From CAYJLF01 sp964371055 (lineage in GTDB: Bacteria > Eisenbacteria > RBG-16-71-46 > CAIMUX01), in assembly GCA_964371055.1 (NCBI GenBank), contig CAYJLF010000007.1:62001-126000 (forward strand): a stretch of DNA of 64,000 bases. The letters are read 5' to 3'. Positions 51,078 to 59,722 of this stretch are shown piece after piece (position 1 is the stretch's first letter; each line of letters opens with the position of its first letter). A program made the position numbers and the translations under genes. The notes beneath the pieces were generated by a model, which did no database searches, was not told the origin of the DNA, and saw only the letters and a program-made list of their open reading frames with translations.

Positions 51078-51605
51078 TCAGAAGCCCCACTGCCTCAGGA
51101 TCTCGAAGATGACGACCGCGAAGGTGTTGGCGACGTTCAGCGAATTCTTCCGTCCGTAGAGCGGGATTTCGACCACCCGGTCGGCGGCGCGCATCACCTC
51201 GGGGTCGACCCCCGCCGTCTCATGGCCGAAGACCACCGCCACCGGGGCAGGGAAGCGCACGTCCCGGATCGACTCCGATCGCTCGGAGATCTCGATCGCC
51301 CAGATCGGGACGTGGCGCTCCCGCAGGTCGTGCAGCGCTTCCATCGTGCTGACGTAGTGCCGCCAGGGGACCCGGTGCGCCGTGCCCAGCGCCGTGCGAT
51401 CGAGCTGCATGTGGGGCGGATAGGGAGTGATGCCGCAGAGCAGAAGCTCGCTCACCCTCGCCGCCTCGGCCGTGCGGAAGATCGAGCCGACGTTGAACGC
51501 GCTGCGCAGGTGGTCGAGGACCCCGATGATCGGGAGCGGCTCCGCCCGGACCGGACCCTGTTCGGGCGTCCGGTCGCGATCCGGTCCTTCCTCGGTGCCG
51601 GTCAA
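51078..51605 (-). CDS. TrmH/SpoU-family RNA 2'-O-methyltransferase
   Basis: A 175-residue protein with the SPOUT motifs IIGVLDHLRSAFNVGSIFRT (motif 1), VAVVFGHETAGVDPEVMRAA (motif 2) and VVEIPLYGRKNSLNVANTFA with VVIFEILRQWGF (motif 3). These form a trefoil-knot SAM site. It methylates the 2'-OH of a tRNA or rRNA nucleotide; the position is unknown. Start TTG 51605 overlaps the DegT stop (TTGA), so it is coupled to that gene. No other start precedes motif 1. Confidence 0.9.
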   Translation of the reverse strand: MTGTEEGPDRDRTPEQGPVRAEPLPIIGVLDHLRSAFNVGSIFRTAEAARVSELLLCGITPYPPHMQLDRTALGTAHRVPWRHYVSTMEALHDLRERHVPIWAIEISERSESIRDVRFPAPVAVVFGHETAGVDPEVMRAADRVVEIPLYGRKNSLNVANTFAVVIFEILRQWGF

Positions 51606-52702
51606 AACGCCGAACGCAGGATCTCCGCGACCCGGTCCACCTGCGCCTCTGTCAGTTCCGGATAGATCGGCAGCGAGATGATCTCGCGACAGATCGCCTC
51701 GGTCACCGGGAAGTCTCCCTCGCGATAGCCGAGATGGGCATAGGCCGGCTGGAGGTGCAGCGGCACCGGATAGTGGAGGCCCGCGCCCACGCCATGCGCG
51801 TGCAGGTGTGCGAGAACCCGGTCGCGGTCGGGGACGCGCACGACGTAGAGATGGTAGACATGTTCGGCCCACGAGGCGACATGCGGACACCGCACCGGCG
51901 GAACCGCGGCCAGCCGCTCGTCGTACCAGCGCGCTGCGCGCCGGCGCTCCTCGTTCCAGGTGTCGAGGTGACGCAGCTTCACCCGCAGGATCGCCGCCTG
52001 CAGGCCATCGAGACGGTAGTTGTACCCCTCCTCGGAGTGACGATGCTTGTCGAGGCGGCCGTGGTTCGCCAGACGGCGCATCCGGTCCGCTTCCTCCGGA
52101 TCAGAGGCGGCGACCAGACCTCCGTCCCCGTACGCCCCGAGGTTCTTGCCGGGGTAGAAGCTGAAGGCCGCGAGCGAGGCGATTCCGCCGCACCGGCGTC
52201 CGCGGTAGCGCGCGCCATGCGCCTGCGCGGCGTCCTCGATGACCCGCAGGCGGTGCTTCTCGGCGAACGACAGGATCGGGTCGAGGTCCGCCGCGTGTCC
52301 GTAGAGATGAACCGGGATGATCGCGCGCGAGCGTGCGGTCAGCGCCGCCTCGAGGCCCGACGGGTCGAGGTTGAAGCTCTGCTCGTCGATCTCGGCGAAC
52401 CGCGCCCTCGCCCCGCAGCGCTGGATCACTTCGGCCGTCGCGATGAATGTGTGCGAAGGGAGGATCACTTCGTCGCCCGGGCCGATCCCGGCGGCGATCA
52501 GCGCGAGGTGGAGGGCCGAGGTGCCGGAGGAGACGCCGACGGCATGCGGCATGCCGAGATACTCCGCGAACTCCCGTTCCAGGGCCTCGACCTGGGGTCC
52601 CCCGATGAAGGCCGTCGACTCGATCGTTTCGCGCACGGCCGCTTCGATTTCGGGCCGGATGCGCGCGTACTGCGCCTTGAGATCGACCAGCGGAATCTGC
52701 AT
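51602..52702 (-). CDS. DegT/DnrJ/EryC1-family aminotransferase, second copy
   Basis: A 366-residue PLP enzyme: VDLKAQYARIRPEIEAAVRE at the N-terminus, STAFIGGPQVEALEREFAEY, VGVSSGTSALHLAL, VILPSHTFIATAEVI, IEDAAQAHGA, and the PLP Lys at Lys186 (SFYPGKNLGAYGDGG). The C-terminal part GAGLHYPVPLHLQPAYAHLG is usual for the family. It makes an amino sugar nucleotide. The promoter at 52767-52795 lies inside the end of the upstream glycosyltransferase gene. It is coupled to the TrmH gene. Confidence 0.93.
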   Translation of the reverse strand: MQIPLVDLKAQYARIRPEIEAAVRETIESTAFIGGPQVEALEREFAEYLGMPHAVGVSSGTSALHLALIAAGIGPGDEVILPSHTFIATAEVIQRCGARARFAEIDEQSFNLDPSGLEAALTARSRAIIPVHLYGHAADLDPILSFAEKHRLRVIEDAAQAHGARYRGRRCGGIASLAAFSFYPGKNLGAYGDGGLVAASDPEEADRMRRLANHGRLDKHRHSEEGYNYRLDGLQAAILRVKLRHLDTWNEERRRAARWYDERLAAVPPVRCPHVASWAEHVYHLYVVRVPDRDRVLAHLHAHGVGAGLHYPVPLHLQPAYAHLGYREGDFPVTEAICREIISLPIYPELTEAQVDRVAEILRSAF

Positions 52703-52766
52703 GCACCACCCCTTCCCGTCCCCGCGGTTCCCGCCCGGCGGCTGATGTCCTCCTCGCCGCCCGCGC

Positions 52767-52795
52767 AGTCTAGACCCGCAGGTCCCGGCGGGCAA
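52767..52795 (-). promoter_or_regulatory. Promoter for the DegT/TrmH pair
   Basis: On the minus strand: TTGCCC (52790-52795), exactly 17 bp, then TAGACT (52767-52772). The site overlaps the last codons of the glycosyltransferase gene. Confidence 0.55.
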
Positions 52796-54164
52796 GATCG
52801 CGCCGCGAGAGGATGCCGTCAAAGAGCCGGGCGAGGCTCGCGGTCAGCACGGGACGAGCGTAGACCTGCGCCGTGCCGGCAATGGCGGCGCCGAAGGGGC
52901 GTTCCCCCGCGCGGAAGGCGCCGACCGCGGTCTGCAGGGCTTCCAGGATGGAAGACTCGTCATCGCCGCGCAGCACCAGGCCGCAGCCGGTCTGCCGCAC
53001 CAGGGCGGCCGCCTCTCCCTCGGGCACAAGGGCCAGGATCGGCACGCCCGAGCCGAGGTACTCGAAGAGCTTCCCGGTGAGAATGCCGCGCGCCTGCGGA
53101 CCCTCCTCGATGCAGAGGAGGAGCAGGCGGCTCTCCAGCAGGGCCTGGACCGACTCCCGGTGCGGTCGATACGGCTCGATGCGGACCACCCGGTCGAGCG
53201 GAGCGGTGGTGAGCCGCTCGGCCTGGGCCGGAGGCGTGTGTCCGATGAACCGCACGCGCAGGTGATCCGCGATGCCGGGGTCGTCCCGCAGCAACCGGGC
53301 GAGCGCGCGGGGGAAGGCGGCGGGCAGGCCGCCGGGAAGCGTCCCCGTGTGGGTGACCACCCAGCCCGGCGCCGGGGTGCGGTCGAGTCCCTCGAAGTCG
53401 GCGGGATCCCAGCCATTGGTGATGACGTGGAACTTCGCTCGATCCAGCGTGGGATGACGAGCCAGGAGGTCGTCCCGGATCGCCTCGTTGACGGTGACGA
53501 CCGCGTCGGCGCGGAGAAGGCAGGATCGCTCCAGGCGTTCGTCCAGGGCCCGCGCGAAGCCGGGTCGCGCCGGATAGAAGGGGGCCCGGGTCCAGGGATC
53601 CCGGAAGTCGAGGATCAGAGGGAGGCGGCATCGTTCCGCCACGCGCTTCGCGATCCAGTGTGCGGTGAAGGGAGGGCCCGAGGCGAAGACCAGGTCGGCG
53701 TTCTCCGTGCGTGCGGCCGCGACGCCCGCCTTCGTCCCTCCCGGCACCCAGCCCATCCGCCCGTCGGGGATGAAGAGCGCGCCTCGGATCCACTGCAGCC
53801 AGCCGGCCGATCGGCCTGGGGCCGCGGACGCGGTCGTGACGAGGTTGGGAGGGGGGGCCGCGCCGGAGCGGTCGGACATCGAGCGGCCGGCGGCGCGCGC
53901 GTAGAGGCCGTAGAACTCGCGGATCGGACTTCGCACGACCAGAGCGTCGGGCGGGATCTCCGCTTTGAGGGAGTGATCGCGCACCGGGAACGCGGCGGTC
54001 TCGGGCACGGTCAACACCACGGGTCGGTAGCCATGCTCCGGCAGGTAGCGGGCGAACTTCAGCACCCGTTGGACTCCCGGGCCGCCGGAGGGTGGGAAGT
54101 AGTAGCTGACGATGAGAACGCTCCGGCGTCCCGATAGCCCGCGGTCGTTTGACACCCTATCCAC
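52770..54164 (-). CDS. Glycosyltransferase family 4-like
   Basis: A 464-residue GT-B protein: SVLIVSYYFPPSGGPGVQRV at the N-terminus (donor-independent loop), FASGPPFTAHWIAK, AVVTVNEAIRDDLLARHP, then FHVITNGWDPADFEGL, WVVTHTGTLPGG and the sugar-nucleotide site GKLFEYLGSGVPILALVPEG. It adds a sugar to a lipid- or protein-linked acceptor at the inner face of the membrane. The GTG at 54164 has AGGAAAGG upstream; a second GTG at 54155 is also possible. Its start overlaps the promoter of the divergent YfhO-like gene. Confidence 0.9.
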   Translation of the reverse strand: MDRVSNDRGLSGRRSVLIVSYYFPPSGGPGVQRVLKFARYLPEHGYRPVVLTVPETAAFPVRDHSLKAEIPPDALVVRSPIREFYGLYARAAGRSMSDRSGAAPPPNLVTTASAAPGRSAGWLQWIRGALFIPDGRMGWVPGGTKAGVAAARTENADLVFASGPPFTAHWIAKRVAERCRLPLILDFRDPWTRAPFYPARPGFARALDERLERSCLLRADAVVTVNEAIRDDLLARHPTLDRAKFHVITNGWDPADFEGLDRTPAPGWVVTHTGTLPGGLPAAFPRALARLLRDDPGIADHLRVRFIGHTPPAQAERLTTAPLDRVVRIEPYRPHRESVQALLESRLLLLCIEEGPQARGILTGKLFEYLGSGVPILALVPEGEAAALVRQTGCGLVLRGDDESSILEALQTAVGAFRAGERPFGAAIAGTAQVYARPVLTASLARLFDGILSRRDLARRDLRV

Positions 54165-54177
54165 CCTTTCCTATACT
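54149..54177 (+). promoter_or_regulatory. Promoter for the YfhO-like gene
   Basis: TTGACA (54149-54154, perfect -35), exactly 17 bp, then TATACT (54172-54177). It lies across the start of the divergent glycosyltransferase gene. The leader to ATG 54297 is about 113 nt. Confidence 0.75.
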
Positions 54178-54296
54178 CCCGCCCACGCCTGCGCCAGGCC
54201 GACGCGGCCATCGCCGTGCCGGAGCCTCAGTCTATCGGATGCGTGGGTCGGGTCAATCGGGCCCCGGAGCGGTTCGGAAGGCGGGGGGATGAGAAC

Positions 54297-56765
54297 ATGT
54301 CCAACGGCGAGGCGAGCGCATCTCTGAATCCGGCCTCCCGGGCCGGCCACGCCACCGGGCGCTGGATCGCCCCGGCGCTCCTCGTGCTGGTTCCGTTCCT
54401 GCTTTACGCCTCGATGATCGTGCGCGGCTGGGAGCCCGCGGCGCCGGATACCGAGGCCGCGCGCGCGTTCTCCACCTGGGGCGCGGCCGAGCAGGCCCGG
54501 GTCGATCATGTTCCCGACTGGTATCCGCACATCTTCGGCGGGATGCCCTCCTACGGCAGCTTCACTTACACCCCGCGCAGCGTGATCCACCCTCTGGCCT
54601 GGGTGCAGAGGGCCGTGGGACAGAACCGCGGGCTCTGGTATCTCGTCCTCTGTTCCGTGGCGGGGATCGCGGGATATGCCTTCCTGCGGCGCCAGGGTTT
54701 TTCGCGGCCGGCCTCGACGGCGGCGGCTCTGGTCTACTCCGTGACCCCCTACTTCATGGGAAACGTCGCGGCGGGGCATTCCACCAAGCTCGAGGCCCTC
54801 TGTCTCGTCCCTGTCTTCATCCTGGCGCTCGATCTCCTGCTCGACCGCCCGGAGCCGCTGCGCGCTGCGTTTTTGACCCTCGCCGCGGCGGCCCTGGCCT
54901 GGTCGAACCATCCGCAGGTGGCCTACTACGCGGTCCTCATCGGCTCGCTCTACGGGATCGGACGCCTCGTGGTCGAGCGGAAATCGCGGGAGCAGAAGCG
55001 CTACCTGCCGCGTTTGGCGGGCTGGCTCCTGGCGTCCGCCGTGCTCGCCCTCGGCCTCGTCCTCGAGCCGTATCTCGCGGTGCGGGAGTACCTCCCCTGG
55101 TCGATCCGCGGGGGGACCGGCGCCGTCGGCGGAGAGCCTGGATCCTCGGGCGTCGGCTGGGAGTATGCGACCGCGTGGTCGTTCCATCCGAGGGAACTGA
55201 TCTCGTTCCTCTTTCCCGGCTGGTACGGGCTCGAGGGGATGACCTACTGGGGGCCGATGCCCTTCACGCAGTCGACGCACTACTTCGGCATTGTGGCGCT
55301 CGTCCTGGCGGTGGTGGGACTCGTCCGGCTGCGGGGACCACGCCGCTGGATCTGGGGTGGCATCTCGCTCGTCGTCCTCGTCATCGGCTTCGGACGGTAC
55401 CTGCCGCTGCTCTATGGGCCGCTCTACCACCTGGTGCCGATGTTCAACAAGTTTCGCGTGCCGTCGATGGTCTACGGCGTGCTGCCGTTCTGCCTCTCCT
55501 ACCTCGTGGCGGGCGGACTCGATGCCCTGGCCGGCGGCGCCGGTGCTTCCGCCGCGGGGCCGGGTGTCGCGACGAAGGGTTCGGGCCGTTCCCGCGCCCC
55601 GGGTCGCGACGCGCGACTCGCGAAGTCTCGCCCCGGCCAGTCCCTCCTGGTGATCGCGGGATCTGCGATCGCGCTCTGGGTGCTGCTGGCGCTCGGCGCC
55701 CGCGCGGGGTTGGGCGGCGAGGCGATCTTCCGTCCGGAGGAACTCCGCGGGCTCGATCCGGCGCGCCTGGCCGCGCTGCAGTCGGAGCGGATGTCGATCC
55801 TGCAGGGAAGCCTCGCGCAGGGCATGCTCCTCGTGCTGGCGCTTCTGGCGGTGCTCCTGCTCTCCGCGCGCCGGGGCGCTCGGACCGCGTGGACCGGGGT
55901 CGCGATCGCGGTACTCGCCGTCACCGATGTCGTGCTCGTGAGCCGCGTCTTCTACCACCCACAGCCGCGCCAAGCCTCAGTTGAACCGATCCCCCTGCGT
56001 GGGGCGTGCGAATTTCTGGCCCGCCAGCCCGGATCGTTCCGTTTCCTGCCGGCGGGACGCGAGATCTTCAACTCCAATGCCTTCGGTCTCGTCGGACTCG
56101 AGTCGGTCGGCGGCTACCATCCGGCGAAGCTTCGCGCCTATCAGGACCTGCTCGGCTCCGACCTCGTGATGACGCCGCCGGTCCTCAAGATGTTGAACGT
56201 CCGCTACATTCTCTCGTCGACGCCCCTCGACTGGGAGATCGATCCGACGTACGAAGGGGACGGGCACGTCTATCCCTTCCCCGACTCCCTCGCTCGAGCC
56301 TGGTCGGTCGAACAGGTGACGAAAGTCGCCGACTTCAGGGCGTTGGCCCGCCGGTTCGAGGATCCCGGATTCGATCCGGGACGCGAAGCGCTGGTCTACC
56401 CCGGCGACCAGCCGGCCCGAGATCGCTTCGCCGCCGCCGACGTCGAGGTGCTCGAACAGCGGACCGGCTACCTGCGCGCCCGCGTCCGGGCGGGCGACGA
56501 AGCCTTCGTGGTCCTGAGTGAGATCGCGTTTCCGCCGGGCTGGATCGCCAGGGCGGGCGGCAGGAGCTTGCCTCTGCGACGTGTGAACCACGTTCTCCAG
56601 GGGGTGGAATTCCCGGCGGGCGAACACGAGCTCGTCCTCGAAGCACGCTCCGTCGCGCGGGTGCGCGGCGCGAGGGTCAGCCGCCTGGCGGGTGCGGCGA
56701 TGCTGCTTCTCGCGGCCGGAGGCTTCTGGATCGGGCGAAAACGACCCCGCTCGCCCGGTCAGTGA
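54297..56765 (+). CDS. YfhO-family membrane protein
   Basis: An 822-residue polytopic protein with about 12 hydrophobic segments. It has GWEPAAPDTEAAR near the start, HIFGGMPSYGSFTYTPRSVI, then YFMGNVAAGHSTKLEALCLV, PGWYGLEGMTYWGPMPFTQS and TAWSFHPRELISFLFP. The periplasmic C-terminal part has VLEQRTGYLRARVRAGDEAF and VLSEIAFPPGW. YfhO-type proteins glycosylate teichoic acids or lipids in Gram-positive bacteria; in this lineage the substrate is unknown. The ATG has GGGGGGAT upstream. It fits the surface-glycan theme of its neighbours. Confidence 0.88.
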   Translation: MSNGEASASLNPASRAGHATGRWIAPALLVLVPFLLYASMIVRGWEPAAPDTEAARAFSTWGAAEQARVDHVPDWYPHIFGGMPSYGSFTYTPRSVIHPLAWVQRAVGQNRGLWYLVLCSVAGIAGYAFLRRQGFSRPASTAAALVYSVTPYFMGNVAAGHSTKLEALCLVPVFILALDLLLDRPEPLRAAFLTLAAAALAWSNHPQVAYYAVLIGSLYGIGRLVVERKSREQKRYLPRLAGWLLASAVLALGLVLEPYLAVREYLPWSIRGGTGAVGGEPGSSGVGWEYATAWSFHPRELISFLFPGWYGLEGMTYWGPMPFTQSTHYFGIVALVLAVVGLVRLRGPRRWIWGGISLVVLVIGFGRYLPLLYGPLYHLVPMFNKFRVPSMVYGVLPFCLSYLVAGGLDALAGGAGASAAGPGVATKGSGRSRAPGRDARLAKSRPGQSLLVIAGSAIALWVLLALGARAGLGGEAIFRPEELRGLDPARLAALQSERMSILQGSLAQGMLLVLALLAVLLLSARRGARTAWTGVAIAVLAVTDVVLVSRVFYHPQPRQASVEPIPLRGACEFLARQPGSFRFLPAGREIFNSNAFGLVGLESVGGYHPAKLRAYQDLLGSDLVMTPPVLKMLNVRYILSSTPLDWEIDPTYEGDGHVYPFPDSLARAWSVEQVTKVADFRALARRFEDPGFDPGREALVYPGDQPARDRFAAADVEVLEQRTGYLRARVRAGDEAFVVLSEIAFPPGWIARAGGRSLPLRRVNHVLQGVEFPAGEHELVLEARSVARVRGARVSRLAGAAMLLLAAGGFWIGRKRPRSPGQ

Positions 56766-57244
56766 CCGCAGAAGGAGGGCGCCAGCCGCCGGTAAACCTC
56801 TTCGACCGGGATCGGCTCGTCCTCGCTCCGAAGAGCGACTTCCGGCCCGCCCCATTCCGGCGGCAGGCCGCGTGGCACGAGGTGCACGTGGAGATGACCC
56901 TCGACGCCCGCGCCGGCGGCGCGTCCCAGATTGATCCCCGCGTGAAACCAGCGTGCGCCCGTCTCCCGGCGCAGGATCGTCTCGGCGGCATCGAGCGCCT
57001 GCGCGATCTCGTGCCGTTCCTCGGGATCGAGAGCGGAGAACCGGGGAAGGTGCCGGTAGGGAATGACCATGAGGTGGCCGGTGGTGTAGGGGTAGAGATT
57101 CAGGATCGTGAAGGTCCTCTCTCCCCGGGCGAGGATGAGTCGATCCCGCGAAACCTTCCCGTCGGGTGGGCAGAAGATGCAACCTTCGGCCGCTTTGTTC
57201 TGCTCGATGTAACGCATCCGCCACGGTGTCCAGAGTTCGTCCAT
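56759..57244 (-). CDS. HIT-family nucleotide hydrolase
   Basis: A 161-residue HIT protein: LWTPWRMRYIEQNKAAEGCI with FC after it, LNLYPYTTGHLMVIPYRH, and the catalytic triad motif GHLHVHLVPR. The layout fits the Ap4A-phosphorylase/HIT branch. It cleaves dinucleotides such as Ap4A. It ends 7 bp inside the convergent YfhO-like gene. A promoter with exact 17-bp spacing lies at 57317-57345. Confidence 0.93.
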   Translation of the reverse strand: MDELWTPWRMRYIEQNKAAEGCIFCPPDGKVSRDRLILARGERTFTILNLYPYTTGHLMVIPYRHLPRFSALDPEERHEIAQALDAAETILRRETGARWFHAGINLGRAAGAGVEGHLHVHLVPRGLPPEWGGPEVALRSEDEPIPVEEVYRRLAPSFCGH

Positions 57245-57316
57245 GATTCGGATCTCCCGCCTGGATCCCCAAAGACTCCACGGCTCCCCCGGGGAGTTGC
57301 GCCCGGCTCCCGTCGC

Positions 57317-57345
57317 ACTCTAGCAGTCGCGCGCCCCTCACCCAA
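57317..57345 (-). promoter_or_regulatory. Promoter for the HIT gene
   Basis: On the minus strand: TTGGGT (57340-57345), exactly 17 bp, then TAGAGT (57317-57322) preceded by TGC. Confidence 0.55.
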
Positions 57346-57376
57346 GTCGCGGAACGACCGGGACTGCAAGATCAGC

Positions 57377-57406
57377 TTGCGCGCCGACGCGGCGTGCGGG
57401 TATTGA
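57377..57406 (+). promoter_or_regulatory. Promoter-like pair for exbB/exbD
   Basis: TTGCGC (57377-57382), 18 bp, TATTGA (57401-57406). Weaker than the other promoters in the window, but placed about 50 bp before the GTG at 57456. Confidence 0.3.
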
Positions 57407-57455
57407 TACACGGGAGGGGTCGCCTCGTACTCAAGGTAGCAAGGAAGGAACGGAC

Positions 57456-58082
57456 GTGTCGCTTCTGGATTACTTCACTCGCGGCGGCTTCCTGATGTAC
57501 CCGATCCTGCTCTGCTCGATCGCCGGCCTGGCGATCTTCCTCGAGCGCACCTTCATGCTCCGGCGCACGCGTCTCCTGAACGACCAGTTCCTCCTCGAGG
57601 TCCGGTCCCACCTTCAGCCCGGCCGGCTCGAGGACGCGATCACGATCTGTCAGCAGAACGACGCGCCCCTGGCGCGGATCTTTCTCGCCGGACTGATGCG
57701 CGTCTCCGACGGGGAGGACCGGACGCGGCAGTCGATCGAGGAGGCGGGACAGAAGGAAGTGGCGGACCTGATGCGCCGGGTCGGCGGTCTGGCGACGGTC
57801 GTCGGGGGGGCCCCGCTGCTCGGATTCCTGGGGACCGTCGTCGGGATGATCCAGGCCTTCCAGCAGGTGGAGCGGTTGAGCGGCCACGTCGACGCGAGCG
57901 TCTTGGCCGGAGGAATCTGGCAGGCCTTGCTGACCACCGCCGCCGGGCTGTCGGTGGCCGTCCCGACCTACTTCGCCCACAACTTCCTCGTCAGCCGGAT
58001 CCAGGCCCAGGTTCGCCTGATGGAGGAACGTTCCCGGCAGCTCATGCTGCTTCTGACCACCGGCCGGGACGCGCTCTCCTAG
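57456..58082 (+). CDS. ExbB/TolQ-family proton-channel protein
   Basis: A 208-residue protein with three membrane segments: GGFLMYPILLCSIAGLAIFL, then VVGGAPLLGFLGTVVGMIQA and GIWQALLTTAAGLSVAVPTY, with the conserved LLGFLGTV and TTAAGL motifs. It works with ExbD/TolR to use proton flow for outer-membrane transport or integrity. Starts at GTG 57456, with AAGGAAGGA upstream. It is followed by the ExbD gene after 18 bp. No TonB or Pal gene is seen nearby. Confidence 0.92.
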   Translation: MSLLDYFTRGGFLMYPILLCSIAGLAIFLERTFMLRRTRLLNDQFLLEVRSHLQPGRLEDAITICQQNDAPLARIFLAGLMRVSDGEDRTRQSIEEAGQKEVADLMRRVGGLATVVGGAPLLGFLGTVVGMIQAFQQVERLSGHVDASVLAGGIWQALLTTAAGLSVAVPTYFAHNFLVSRIQAQVRLMEERSRQLMLLLTTGRDALS

Positions 58083-58100
58083 AGCGGAGGGAGGACCGGG

Positions 58101-58526
58101 ATGCGATTCGGCGACTCGGGCGACTACCTCATCCGCATGGATTCGACCGCCATGTCCGACATCATTTTCAACCTTCTGATCTTCTTTCTGCTCTCCTCGT
58201 CCTTCATTATGGACAGCGGGATCGACCTGGAGCTCCCGCGGGCGGTGCAGCCGTCGGCCCTGTCATCGCGAGAGGTCATCGTCACGCTGGCGCCGAACGA
58301 GGCGCTCTACATCAACGAACGTTCCGTGGCCTGGAATGCCCTGGATGACGAACTCGCGCGAGCGATCCAGGCGGCGCGCGAGAAACTGGTGATCGTGCGG
58401 GGGGATGAGAACGCGCCCCTGGGGCGCGTCGTCGAGGTCATGGACGCGGCGCGGAGGCAGGGGGCCACGAGCCTCGCCATTGCGGCGCGGCCGGAAGAGG
58501 ACCGGGATCGTGCGAGGAGACGCTAG
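58101..58526 (+). CDS. ExbD/TolR-family protein
   Basis: A 141-residue protein with one N-terminal membrane helix (MSDIIFNLLIFFLLSSSFIM) in which Asp20 is the proton-binding residue, then a periplasmic ExbD domain (LELPRAVQPSALSSREVIVT, LYINERSVAWNALDDELARA, LVIVRGDENAPLGRVVEVMD). It partners the ExbB protein upstream. The C-terminal ARPEEDRDRARRR is charged. Confidence 0.92.
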   Translation: MRFGDSGDYLIRMDSTAMSDIIFNLLIFFLLSSSFIMDSGIDLELPRAVQPSALSSREVIVTLAPNEALYINERSVAWNALDDELARAIQAAREKLVIVRGDENAPLGRVVEVMDAARRQGATSLAIAARPEEDRDRARRR

Positions 58527-58595
58527 CAGGGTGCTGAGGACCGCGGGACCGTTCGGCGCTTTGAACGCGGCCGGACGGCTTCACCTGCACCCTGC
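58526..58595 (+). repeat. Inverted repeat between exbD and the histidine kinase gene
   Basis: GCAGGGTGC (58526-58534) and GCACCCTGC (58587-58595) are exact reverse complements 52 nt apart, starting at the exbD stop codon. The left part belongs to a 14-bp sequence CTAGCAGGGTGCTG also found at 46772, just after motB. Confidence 0.45.
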
Positions 58596-58612
58596 CAGGC
58601 GCCGGGGGATGC

Positions 58613-59722
58613 ATGTCTGAGAATCTGATCGTCTCCAACCGGCGGGATCTGGCTCCGGGATTGATGGACAGCCTCGACTTCGGCCTGCTCGCGCTCGACG
58701 GGGAGAACCGCATTCTCTACGTCAACCGCAAGGCCGCAGAGGTCTTCAGCACCGCTCCCTCCGATCTGATCGGGCTGCCGGCGGGGGAGGTGCTGACTTC
58801 GCGAACTCCCGGTTTCTCCTTCTGGTCGGTCGACGAGATCGATCCGGAGGAATCGGGCGCGCGGGAGATCATGCTCGAGTACCGGGGCAAGGAGTATCTG
58901 CTCGAGATCCGCTGGCTGGCCCCGTTCGAGACCGACGCACCGGTGCAGACCATCCTGGCCTTCGACGATGTGACCGAGACCGTCGGGGAGGTCGAGTTCC
59001 AGCGCAGAGTCGACCGGTTCGCCTCCGTCGGCGATCTCTCGGCGATCATCGCGCACGAAATCCGCAACCCTCTCACCGGCATCCGCACCACCATCCAGTA
59101 TGTCGGCAGCAAGCTCGAAGCGGGTTCCACGCTCCGGACCGACCTGCAGGATGCGATTCAGGAACTCGACCGGATCGAGCAGTTCACGACCGACCTGCTC
59201 CAGTTTGCCCGCCCGAAGTCCTTTCAACTCGAGGAACAGGATCTCAATCCGATCCTCGAGACCGTCCTGGACAACCTCGATCTGTCGTTCGAGGAGTCAG
59301 CGATCTCGATCCGGAGGGACTTGGCCCCCAACCTGCCGCGCCTTCCGCTCGACCGGGATGCGATCCAGCAGGTGTTTCTGAACATCGCCCTGAATGCGCA
59401 GGAGTCGATGCCGCGCGGGGGCCAGTTCCGTGTTTCCAGCTCCAGCCGGCGTTACCGGTCGAGGCTCGCGGTCGAGGTCGCCTTCAGCGACACCGGCAGC
59501 GGCATCTCGGAAGAGGTCATCGACAAGATCTTCGACCCGTTCTTCACCACCAAGCCGGCGGGAACGGGCCTCGGCCTGTCGATCAGCCTGCAGATCGTGC
59601 GCGAGCACGGCGGGAGAATCACCGTCCGGAACCGGAGTCAGGGAGGCGTGACCTTCCGGCTCTCCTTCCCGGTGCCGGCCCCGAGGGAGCCGAAGGATGC
59701 AATTCAGGGTCCTGGTCGTTGA
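58613..59722 (+). CDS. PAS-domain sensor histidine kinase (NtrB-like)
   Basis: A 369-residue cytoplasmic sensor. Residues 15-125 form a PAS domain (LDFGLLALDGENRILYVNRK, AFDDVTET). The H-box is AIIAHEIRNPLTGIRTTIQ with phosphate-accepting His148. The ATPase domain has the N-box QVFLNIALNAQESMPRGG, G1 FSDTGSGI and G2 GTGLGLSI. It has no membrane segment, like NtrB. It overlaps the following NtrC-family gene by 26 bp, so the two form a pair. The signal sensed is unknown. Confidence 0.93.
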   Translation: MSENLIVSNRRDLAPGLMDSLDFGLLALDGENRILYVNRKAAEVFSTAPSDLIGLPAGEVLTSRTPGFSFWSVDEIDPEESGAREIMLEYRGKEYLLEIRWLAPFETDAPVQTILAFDDVTETVGEVEFQRRVDRFASVGDLSAIIAHEIRNPLTGIRTTIQYVGSKLEAGSTLRTDLQDAIQELDRIEQFTTDLLQFARPKSFQLEEQDLNPILETVLDNLDLSFEESAISIRRDLAPNLPRLPLDRDAIQQVFLNIALNAQESMPRGGQFRVSSSSRRYRSRLAVEVAFSDTGSGISEEVIDKIFDPFFTTKPAGTGLGLSISLQIVREHGGRITVRNRSQGGVTFRLSFPVPAPREPKDAIQGPGR

